Below, piece by piece: positions 34,246-40,807 of a stretch of 40,807 nt of DNA; positions within the stretch are counted from its first letter, which is position 1; each line of letters starts with the position of its first letter. The notes under the pieces are model-generated. The model saw nothing but the letters and a program-made list of their open reading frames with translations. It was not told where the DNA came from and made no database searches. Origin of the DNA: Thermodesulfobium sp. 4217-1 (lineage in GTDB: Bacteria > Thermodesulfobiota > Thermodesulfobiia > Thermodesulfobiales > Thermodesulfobiaceae); contig NZ_JBAGBW010000018.1 of the NCBI RefSeq assembly GCF_039822205.1, forward strand, positions 1 to 40,807, given 5' to 3'. A program made the translations under genes and the position numbers.

Positions 34246-36211
34246 AATAATTTCGATTGATTCTTTGTTTGAGTTAATAGAAAAAAAATCCTCTCTTGAA
34301 AAAAGATTGGGCCAGAGAAGGATGTCGAAATTAATTGCTGAAACTATGGAAGATCGTAAGATATCACTTGTTGAGGCACCAACAGGAATTGGCAAAACAT
34401 ATTCGAGTCTAATTCCTTCCATAGCAGATATCTTTATTAATGACTCAAAAGTTCTATATTTAACTGCAAAAATCGTTTTGCAAGATCAATTGATAAAAAA
34501 AGATTTGCCAAATTTAAACAAGCTTACTGAAGTCGATTTTAAATATGGAGTAATTAAGGGCAGATCGAACTATTTTTGTTGGCTACGTTTTGATGAGGCA
34601 TTAAGAACTCAGGGCCTAATATATCGAGATGAGCTAAATTTAATTCGAGATTGGGCAAGGAATTCACATGACGGTGACTTAAGTGAATATGATGACTTTC
34701 TAAGTTATGAAATAAAAGATATAATAAAAGTGGATTATGAGGATTGCCCTGGTAGAAGATGTCCATATTTGATTAGCGGTTCCTGCCACTATTTTAGACT
34801 TGTTAACAGCTTGAATGATTTAGATATATTAGTTTCAAATTATCATACCTTTTTCTTTAACTTGATAAACGGTTCTTTTCCTTTTAACTATGATCATATA
34901 CTCATGGATGAGGCTCATCACCTGCCTTCAATATTATCTTCAGCTTACACAAGACAACTTTCAAAAAATTCTTTAAATTATTTCTTGCCGCGCGGGATAG
35001 CCATGAAAATAGCAGATAGGGAACCAGATATTTTGTCGCCAGTTGTGAACGATTTAAAGTCATTAGAAAACTACATTAATGAATTAAAATTATCTTATGA
35101 GACCTTTTTCAACCTACTTCAAGAACACTGCCTCGATCCTAAAATTAATAAGAATTTAAGACTTATAACTTTTCATAAACCATTACCTTTTTTGGAAAAA
35201 ATTGGCAATGAAATATTGGACACATCAAGAAAGGCCTTAAGTGAGTTCGTAGAATGGGAGAAGTTTTTAGAAAAAATCGGTTCTAAGGGTTTAGCTGATA
35301 CAAAATTGAAGTTCTATAAGAGAAAAATCGAATCTTGTGCCCTGTCTATTTCAGATTTTTTAAACCTAAATGACTATCCAAATATTTCATATTCATTTTC
35401 TAATGAAAAAAGCTGCCTATCAATTGAGCCTGTTTATGTAAAAGGAATTCTCAATAACATTCTTGAATTGCAAGCTCCAAAATCTATGGTCTTGTATTCG
35501 GCAACCCTTACGCCTGACAAGAAAAATTTTAATTACTTTGAAAACGAGCTTGATTTCAAAGCTGACAATAAGATTGTAATTAAAAGCGTCTTTGACTATA
35601 AAAAACAGGCAAAGATAATTGTTCCGCAAAATTTTGACATAGATCCAAAGTCTCCTTTGTTTTCATCCCAGGTGGCAGATGCTGTTGAGTGTATTCTTGA
35701 AGATTTTGGAGGCCATGCTCTTGTTCTTTTTACGTCACAAAAGAACTTGAACGAAACGAAAAAATTAATAACTTCGAAAAAGAGAAAATTTAAATATCTA
35801 TTTCAAGGTGAAAAATCAAATATTCAGTTAATAGATGAATTTTCGAACGATAGCTCATCGGTACTTTTTGGGATGAGCAGTTTTTGGGAAGGTATTGATG
35901 TTCCTGGTCCATCTCTATCTCTTTTGATCATCGATAGAATTCCCTTTCCAAATCCAAGTGATCCCGTAATGGTTATGCGAGAAAAAAATGAAGGGAAGGA
36001 AGTTTTTACTAAAAGTTATTTGCCAAACGCAAAGCTATCTCTAAGGCAAGGGTTTGGAAGACTTATTAGAAGTAAGAATGACGTTGGAGCTTTTGTGATC
36101 TTAGATTTTAGAATCTTAAAGTGGGATTTTTTGGAACTTTTTAAGCCTTGTGATATCCTATATAATTGGGATCCAGAGTTTGTTAAAAAATTTATCTGGG
36201 GAGGTAAATAA
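34232..36211 (+). CDS. DinG/YoaA-like superfamily 2 DNA helicase with Fe-S cluster
   Basis: A 659-residue XPD-type helicase. The Walker A is APTGIGKT (49-56) and the DEAH box is at 226-229. Four cysteines (116, 172, 177, 185) between them match the 4Fe-4S ligands of the DinG/XPD family. C-terminal motifs include GMSSFWEGIDVPG and RQGFGRLIRS. DinG-like enzymes unwind 5' to 3' and resolve R-loops and forked DNA during repair. There is no N-terminal exonuclease domain as in some Firmicute DinG proteins. Neighbours give no functional clue. Confidence 0.9.
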   Translation: MEKNKIISIDSLFELIEKKSSLEKRLGQRRMSKLIAETMEDRKISLVEAPTGIGKTYSSLIPSIADIFINDSKVLYLTAKIVLQDQLIKKDLPNLNKLTEVDFKYGVIKGRSNYFCWLRFDEALRTQGLIYRDELNLIRDWARNSHDGDLSEYDDFLSYEIKDIIKVDYEDCPGRRCPYLISGSCHYFRLVNSLNDLDILVSNYHTFFFNLINGSFPFNYDHILMDEAHHLPSILSSAYTRQLSKNSLNYFLPRGIAMKIADREPDILSPVVNDLKSLENYINELKLSYETFFNLLQEHCLDPKINKNLRLITFHKPLPFLEKIGNEILDTSRKALSEFVEWEKFLEKIGSKGLADTKLKFYKRKIESCALSISDFLNLNDYPNISYSFSNEKSCLSIEPVYVKGILNNILELQAPKSMVLYSATLTPDKKNFNYFENELDFKADNKIVIKSVFDYKKQAKIIVPQNFDIDPKSPLFSSQVADAVECILEDFGGHALVLFTSQKNLNETKKLITSKKRKFKYLFQGEKSNIQLIDEFSNDSSSVLFGMSSFWEGIDVPGPSLSLLIIDRIPFPNPSDPVMVMREKNEGKEVFTKSYLPNAKLSLRQGFGRLIRSKNDVGAFVILDFRILKWDFLELFKPCDILYNWDPEFVKKFIWGGK

Positions 36212-36212
36212 A

Positions 36213-36719
36213 ATGCATCCCTATGTTCAGCTTGCCAAGCAGACTGTGGAGCTTTGGGTGAAGGAGCATAAAAAACCTGATGAAGGCTACAAAGATACAG
36301 CTCTTTTTAGCAAAAAGAGTGCCTGTTTTTGTACGATTTATAAAAAGGGAGAGCTGAGAGGCTGTATTGGAACCATTTTACCCTTTTATGATTCTTTGTA
36401 TCAGGAAATAATTGAAAATGCAATAAGCGCTTCCACAAGGGACCCAAGGTTTGATCCGGTTACTATTGATGAATTGGACTTGTTAGAATATAAGTTGGAT
36501 GTTTTATCTGATATTGTGCCGGTGTTGGATTTGAAAAAATTGGATCCGAAAATAAATGGAATTATTGTAAGACAGGGAACAAGGCAGGGCTTGTTGCTTC
36601 CTGATTTAGAAGGAGTAGATAGTGTATATGAGCAAATAAAAATTTCAAAGATGAAAGCGGGTATATTTAACTCTATGCCTTGTGATTATTTTACCTTTAC
36701 AGTTGAAAGATTTTCTTAA
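36213..36719 (+). CDS. AMMECR1 domain protein
   Basis: A 168-residue protein filled by an AMMECR1 domain. KGELRGCIGTILP near the start is the family's LRGCIG signature, and SASTRDPRFDPVTIDELD and RQGTRQGLLLPDLEGV follow. The biochemical role is uncertain. In many prokaryotes this domain goes with a MEMO-like protein and a radical SAM protein, but neither is in the window. ATG 36213 follows GGGGAGGT (36199-36206) at a normal distance; the longer reading from 36150 overlaps the helicase and lacks support. Confidence 0.9.
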   Translation: MHPYVQLAKQTVELWVKEHKKPDEGYKDTALFSKKSACFCTIYKKGELRGCIGTILPFYDSLYQEIIENAISASTRDPRFDPVTIDELDLLEYKLDVLSDIVPVLDLKKLDPKINGIIVRQGTRQGLLLPDLEGVDSVYEQIKISKMKAGIFNSMPCDYFTFTVERFS

Positions 36720-36740
36720 AATATCTAAAGGAGTGTTGAA

Positions 36741-37217
36741 ATGAAAAATTTAATTTTAATTTTATTTACAGTAGTAGCAGTGTTATTTTTTCAGACCAGC
36801 TCATTTGCTGATCCAGAATCCAATCCAAGTCTGGAAGGAACAGTAGTATTCACTCATGGCACAGCGACTGATGCCTTAAAAGATTACTTTTCAGATTGGA
36901 TGAAGGGTGATTATGACAAAATGTACGTGTACTTGTTGAAAGGGGATAAAAAAATAGTTTCCAAAGATACCTTTGTAAACGAATTTAAGAAAGCTGAGGC
37001 TAATGGTCTAAGGATTGATTCTTATAAACTTTCAAAAGCCGTTTTTAAGACTGCAAGAGGCTATGCTGAAGTCAATATAAAAATCTCGTTTACTGAAAAC
37101 AATCAAAAATTTGATATTGTAAAGACTATTTCTGTATACGTTGAAGATAACGAATGGAGACTTTCCTCTATTCCAATTTACTTCCCTGGATCACCAGGAT
37201 CAATGTTGCCAGATTAG
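36741..37217 (+). CDS. Small secreted protein, possibly NTF2-like fold
   Basis: I cannot name the family. The 158-residue product has a signal peptide (KN, hydrophobic LILILFTVVAVLFF, cleavage probably after SSFA) with no lipobox cysteine. The mature part begins with a Pro/Asn-rich segment. A helix follows (ATDALKDYFSDWMKGDYDKMY), then alternating strands ending in DNEWRLSSIPIYFPGSPGS. A helix with D/W then strands closing on W-R-L is typical of NTF2-like or DUF4878-like periplasmic domains, but this is only shape resemblance. GGAG precedes the ATG. It lies between AMMECR1 and pheS, which says little. Confidence 0.65.
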   Translation: MKNLILILFTVVAVLFFQTSSFADPESNPSLEGTVVFTHGTATDALKDYFSDWMKGDYDKMYVYLLKGDKKIVSKDTFVNEFKKAEANGLRIDSYKLSKAVFKTARGYAEVNIKISFTENNQKFDIVKTISVYVEDNEWRLSSIPIYFPGSPGSMLPD

Positions 37218-37269
37218 TAATATCAATAAATATGAAAATTTTGTCTATAAGCTAAAGGAGGAATAAGGA

Positions 37270-38292
37270 TTGTCTTTGGAATCATTAAAAGATGAAGCTA
37301 AGGAAGAAATAGAAAAGGCCTCTTCTAGTCAGGAAATTTTGGAGATATATTCAAAATATCTTGGGAGAAAAGGTTTAATTACCGAGCTATTTTCTAAATT
37401 GAAAGATTTAAGTTTTGAAGAGAAAAAAAGATTTGGTATGGAGCTTAATAGTATAAAAATTTTTATTACTGAGATAAAAGAAAGAAAATTGTCTATGATC
37501 AAAGAACAGACAATTCACAATAACCTTGAGAAATTGAGGATCGATAGCTCTCTTCCTGGAGACTGTCAAAATGTCGGCTCGCTTCACCCTCTGACAACTG
37601 TAATAGACAATATTATTGAAATATTTGTTGGCATTGGATACACAATATTTGAGGGCCCTGAGATAGAGAGCGATTACTACAACTTTGAAGCCCTAAATAT
37701 TCCAAAAGACCATCCTGCGAGAGAGATGCAAGACTCTTTTTATCTATCTAACGATATATTGTTAAGAACTCATACCTCGCCTGTACAGATTAGAGCAATG
37801 CAATCACTAAAACCGCCAATTAGAATAATAGCTCCCGGCAAAACCTATAGGAGAGATGCTAAAGATTCACGACACTCTCCTGTTTTTCATCAAGTCGAAG
37901 GTTTGACAATCGGCAAAAAAATTTCATTTGCTAATCTAAAGGGCACTTTAGAATATTTTGCAAAATCTTTTTTTGGAGAAGGTTGCGAGATTCAGTTTAG
38001 ACCTAGTTACTTCCCATTTACTGAGCCAAGTGCCGAAGTTGATATAAAGTGCATATTTTGTGAAGGGAAGGGATGTACAATCTGTAGCCATACTGGATGG
38101 TTAGAGGTACTGGGTGCTGGAATGGTTCATCCAAACGTCTTGAGAAATGTTGGCTATAATCCAGAGGAGTGGCAAGGATTCGCATTTGGAATGGGCCCTG
38201 AGAGATTGGCGATGTTAAAATATTCGATTAACGATATAAGGATGTTTTACGATAACGATTTGAGATTTATACATTCATTTATAAATAGTTAG
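37270..38292 (+). CDS. pheS: Phenylalanyl-tRNA synthetase alpha subunit
   Basis: PheS carries the catalytic core of the (alpha-beta)2 enzyme that charges tRNA-Phe. The 340-residue protein has an N-terminal coiled coil that contacts tRNA, then the class II motifs: RTHTSPVQIRAM, GKTYRRDAKDSRHSPVFHQVEGL (motif 2) and GFAFGMGPERLAML (motif 3). A C-x2-C-x4-C-x2-C set (CIFCEGKGCTIC) lies before GWLEVLGAGMVHPNVL. TTG 37270 is 8 bases after AAAGGAGG. Only 52 bases separate it from the preceding gene, too few for a T-box leader. Confidence 0.97.
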   Translation: MSLESLKDEAKEEIEKASSSQEILEIYSKYLGRKGLITELFSKLKDLSFEEKKRFGMELNSIKIFITEIKERKLSMIKEQTIHNNLEKLRIDSSLPGDCQNVGSLHPLTTVIDNIIEIFVGIGYTIFEGPEIESDYYNFEALNIPKDHPAREMQDSFYLSNDILLRTHTSPVQIRAMQSLKPPIRIIAPGKTYRRDAKDSRHSPVFHQVEGLTIGKKISFANLKGTLEYFAKSFFGEGCEIQFRPSYFPFTEPSAEVDIKCIFCEGKGCTICSHTGWLEVLGAGMVHPNVLRNVGYNPEEWQGFAFGMGPERLAMLKYSINDIRMFYDNDLRFIHSFINS

Positions 38293-38317
38293 AATTTTTC
38301 ATTCTAATAACTTTTTT
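38289..38317 (+). other. Weak hairpin between pheS and pheT
   Basis: TTAGAAT (38289-38295) pairs with ATTCTAA (38301-38307) around a 5-base loop, and a T run follows (38312-38317). The pheS stop codon lies in the stem. It is too A/T-rich to be a strong terminator, but could lower pheT transcription a little or stabilise the pheS 3' end. Confidence 0.3.
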
Positions 38318-38346
38318 ATTCATTTTTTTAAGGAGGTTTTATTGCT

Positions 38347-40770
38347 TTGAAGGTTTCCTTATCTTGGTTGAGTGAAATTCTTGGCGAATGTCTTACTGTA
38401 GAAAATGTTTCAGATATATTGCAAAGTGCTGGAATAGAAGTTGAACAAATTGATGAAGTTAAGACAGATTTTAATAACGTAGCAATAGGAAGAATTATAA
38501 ATCATGAAAAGCATCCAGATGCAGACAGGCTTTTCGTTGTAGACGTGGATTTTGGAGAAAATGTAAAAAGGATTGTCACTGCAGCAACCAATTTAAGTGT
38601 AGGCGATATTGTTCCAGTTGCCCTTCATGGCTCCAAATTATCAACTGGCACTACTATAAAAAAGTCAAAATTAAGAGGCATATTGTCAGAAGGGATGTTT
38701 TGTTCTGCGAATGAATTAGGCTTTGGCAAGGATCACTCTGGCATTATGATATTGAACGATGAAAAATTCCAAATAGGCGCAGATCTTGTTTCTGTTCTGG
38801 GCGAAAAAGATTATGTATTTGATTTGGCCATCCCTGCCAATAGACCTGATCTAATGGGGGTTGTTGGCATTGCAAGGGAGATTGGTGCAAAGTTAAAGCT
38901 AAAAGTTAAGATCAATGGGTTTGATTGTAAATATTCAAATGACCCGTGTCCTGTCAAAATTAAAATTAATTTTTTGGAAGGGTGTCCTGTTTATTTAGGC
39001 CAGTGGATTGAAAATGTTCAAATAAAGCCTTCTTCGCCATTTATTGCCGAAAAGTTAAAAAAAGTTGGTATAAGACCGATTAATAATATTGTTGATTGTA
39101 CAAATTATGTTATGCACCTTTTCGGCCACCCACTCCATGCATTTGATATGAATAAGATAAATAAAAACATCTTTGTAAGACGTGGACTTGATGGAGAAAA
39201 ATTAAAACTATTGGATGGGTCTGAAGTATCTTTAAATGAAAATGATATTGTAATAGCAGACGAATCTGGGTCAATAGGACTTGCTGGCATTATGGGTGGT
39301 GAAAATTCGGAAATCTCAAACGAGACAACTGATGTCTTTCTTGAAGCTGCCATTTTCAATCATGTAAATATTAGAAGGACATCGAGAAGGTTGGGTATCA
39401 GGAGTGAGGCTTCTATTAGGTTTGAGAAGGGCTTGTATTGGAAAGATGTCTCAAATATAATCACCTTTGCTGCGTCTATGATAGCTTCAATAACCGGTGC
39501 CTCACTGCATAGCAATGTCGAAGTTGATGGAATTATCCCAGAAAATTCTGGAGACATATTCTTGGTGCCAGAGAAAGTAAATTCAGTTTTGGGAACATCT
39601 TTTTCTAAAACCGACATTCAAGAATCTCTTCAAAACTTGAATTTTAAAGTCGATCTTAAAGAAAATGGATTTAACGTAATTAGGCCTACATATAGGTTAG
39701 ATATTAAAGAGGCCGCCGATCTTATAGAAGAAGTTGCAAGATTTCAAGGCTTTTCAAAAGTTCCTTCCGTATTGCCAAATGAAGCTATGCCTGGATTTTT
39801 ACCCAAAAAAATAAAATTTGTTAATAAAATAAAGAATTATTTTTCAAGCAATGGCTTTACTGAATCAATTTGTGACACTTTGATATCTATGGACGATATT
39901 CAAAAAACAAGTGTAACCTTTGCTGAGAATAGTGATAGCTCAATTTACAATGATGAAAGCGAAGTTATAAAGGTGTTGTCTCCTCTTTCTGAAGAGCACA
40001 GTGTCTTAAGAACTTCAATGTTAGAGCCATTAACCATGCTTTTAAAGAGGCATTTGAATAGGCAAATTTATGATATTTCTTTTTTTGAAGTTGGGAAGGT
40101 ATTTAAAAAGAGAAATAACTCATTTTTAGAGGATCATATTTTGGGGACAGTGGCCACAGGAAGAAGACAGCTAAATCCTTGGAGATTATCTGTTGATGAT
40201 AAAAATTGGTCTTTTTATTCATTTAAAGGGATTTTTGAGAATTTTTTGAGATTTTTCGGCTTTTCTGAGTGGGATGTTTCACCTGAAGTAAGGGAGGTAT
40301 TTCATCCATCTATTTCTTGTGCATTTGTTATTAATAATAAAAAAATAATAGAAATTGGCGAGGTTAATCCGAGAATTTTGCACAACTGGGATATCAATCA
40401 GCCATTTTTTTATTCAGAGCTATTTTTAGATGAATTTTTTGAATTAATGGAACTAAAAAATGATAAACATAATTTTTCTATCTTTCCTGCGGCTACCAGG
40501 GATATTTCACTGATAGTGCCCAATGAAGTATTTTATTTTAGAATTCAAGATGAGGTCAAACTATTAAATTGTCCCATACTTGAAAGTCTAACTGTTATTG
40601 ATGTATATCAGGGAAAGGGTATACCCGACAACATGAAGAGCATAACCCTAAGCCTAAGATTTAGAAGTGATGAAAAAACTCTATCGAACGACGAGATTAA
40701 CGAATGGGTTAATATAATAGTGCAAAAATTAAAAGATAATCTTGCTATTATTATTAGAAGTGAAAACTAA
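38347..40770 (+). CDS. pheT: Phenylalanyl-tRNA synthetase beta subunit
   Basis: PheT holds tRNA-binding and editing functions of the Phe-tRNA synthetase. The 807-residue protein shows the domains in the usual order: an N-terminal tRNA-binding fold (VAIGRIINHEKHPDADRLFVVDVDFG), the B3/B4 editing region (RPINNIVDCTNYVMHLFGHPLHAFD, then GIMGGENSEIS), B5 and the catalytic-like core. It ends in the FDX-ACB anticodon domain (FPAATRDISLIVPN to the end). TTG 38347 lies 9 bases after AAGGAGGT. It is complete and ends 37 bases before the window edge. Confidence 0.97.
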   Translation: MKVSLSWLSEILGECLTVENVSDILQSAGIEVEQIDEVKTDFNNVAIGRIINHEKHPDADRLFVVDVDFGENVKRIVTAATNLSVGDIVPVALHGSKLSTGTTIKKSKLRGILSEGMFCSANELGFGKDHSGIMILNDEKFQIGADLVSVLGEKDYVFDLAIPANRPDLMGVVGIAREIGAKLKLKVKINGFDCKYSNDPCPVKIKINFLEGCPVYLGQWIENVQIKPSSPFIAEKLKKVGIRPINNIVDCTNYVMHLFGHPLHAFDMNKINKNIFVRRGLDGEKLKLLDGSEVSLNENDIVIADESGSIGLAGIMGGENSEISNETTDVFLEAAIFNHVNIRRTSRRLGIRSEASIRFEKGLYWKDVSNIITFAASMIASITGASLHSNVEVDGIIPENSGDIFLVPEKVNSVLGTSFSKTDIQESLQNLNFKVDLKENGFNVIRPTYRLDIKEAADLIEEVARFQGFSKVPSVLPNEAMPGFLPKKIKFVNKIKNYFSSNGFTESICDTLISMDDIQKTSVTFAENSDSSIYNDESEVIKVLSPLSEEHSVLRTSMLEPLTMLLKRHLNRQIYDISFFEVGKVFKKRNNSFLEDHILGTVATGRRQLNPWRLSVDDKNWSFYSFKGIFENFLRFFGFSEWDVSPEVREVFHPSISCAFVINNKKIIEIGEVNPRILHNWDINQPFFYSELFLDEFFELMELKNDKHNFSIFPAATRDISLIVPNEVFYFRIQDEVKLLNCPILESLTVIDVYQGKGIPDNMKSITLSLRFRSDEKTLSNDEINEWVNIIVQKLKDNLAIIIRSEN

Positions 40771-40794
40771 AATTAATCGTATATCTGATTAATT
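40771..40794. other. Inverted repeat after pheT
   Basis: AATTAATC (40771-40778) and GATTAATT (40787-40794) form a perfect 8-bp inverted repeat with an 8-base spacer, starting directly after the pheT stop. No T run follows, so it is not a standard terminator. It may be an mRNA 3' hairpin or an operator for the next gene; the window ends before that can be judged. Confidence 0.35.
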
Positions 40795-40807
40795 AGTTAT
40801 CGTGAGG

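Noticed and set aside
34232-36211. Defence-type helicase system around the DinG-like gene
   Set aside because: Neighbours are a transporter and an AMMECR1 protein; no nuclease or other defence partner is present, so a repair helicase is the simpler reading.
37218-37269. T-box or attenuator leader for pheST
   Set aside because: Only 52 bases lie between the preceding stop and pheS, with no T-box sequence and no terminator/antiterminator pair.

Overview
The window is a low-GC (about one third GC by eye), gene-dense bacterial segment. It carries almost the whole toolkit for building, dividing and shaping the cell wall. I read 40 protein genes, one tRNA and a handful of regulatory sites. I see no insertion sequence, phage gene, CRISPR array or integrase. 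Two features point to a diderm with a Gram-negative-type wall: an SLH-domain outer-membrane porin (358-1995) and a MurE with the DNPR motif of meso-diaminopimelate ligases. The Firmicute-like neighbourhoods (DUF881, sbp, DUF1292-mltG, mreBCD-mrdA-minCDE-rodA), the low GC and the many TTG starts suggest a deep-branching thermophilic or anaerobic diderm such as Thermodesulfobium. That identification is inference from memory and was not tested; other low-GC diderms cannot be excluded.

Layout. Bases 1-300 hold a CAU-anticodon tRNA with a clear sigma-70-type promoter and a terminator-like hairpin. The SLH porin follows, facing lgt (minus strand), and the two share a bidirectional terminator. From a promoter with a four-repeat MraZ operator, the dcw cluster runs on the plus strand at 2962-21082: mraZ, rsmH, ftsL, ftsI, murE, murF, mraY, murD, ftsW, murG, murC, murB, ddl, ftsQ, DUF881, sbp, ftsA, ftsZ. 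Many of these genes overlap by 1-65 bases. A predicted outer-membrane barrel protein of unknown function and an LCP-family protein come next.

prfA (minus strand) interrupts the array. A second plus-strand run then begins at 24521: DUF1292, mltG, a SPOR protein, mreB, mreC, mreD, mrdA, minC, minD, minE, rodA. It continues into less related genes: a DMT/EamA transporter, a DinG-like Fe-S helicase, an AMMECR1-domain protein, a small secreted protein, then pheS and pheT to the right edge.

How it fits together. MurB-F and Ddl make UDP-MurNAc-pentapeptide, and MraY and MurG turn it into lipid II. Two SEDS/class B PBP pairs polymerise and crosslink it: FtsW-FtsI for division and RodA-MrdA for elongation. 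FtsA/FtsZ and MreBCD are the respective scaffolds, MinCDE positions the septum, MltG terminates glycan strands and the SPOR protein probably recognises septal glycan. Lgt, the SLH porin and the LCP protein concern the envelope beyond the peptidoglycan. The observations I find most worth checking are the four-repeat MraZ operator, the missing start signal of ftsI with an open -1 frame running back into ftsL, the unknown barrel protein beside ftsZ, and the joining of dcw, mre and min genes in one locus.
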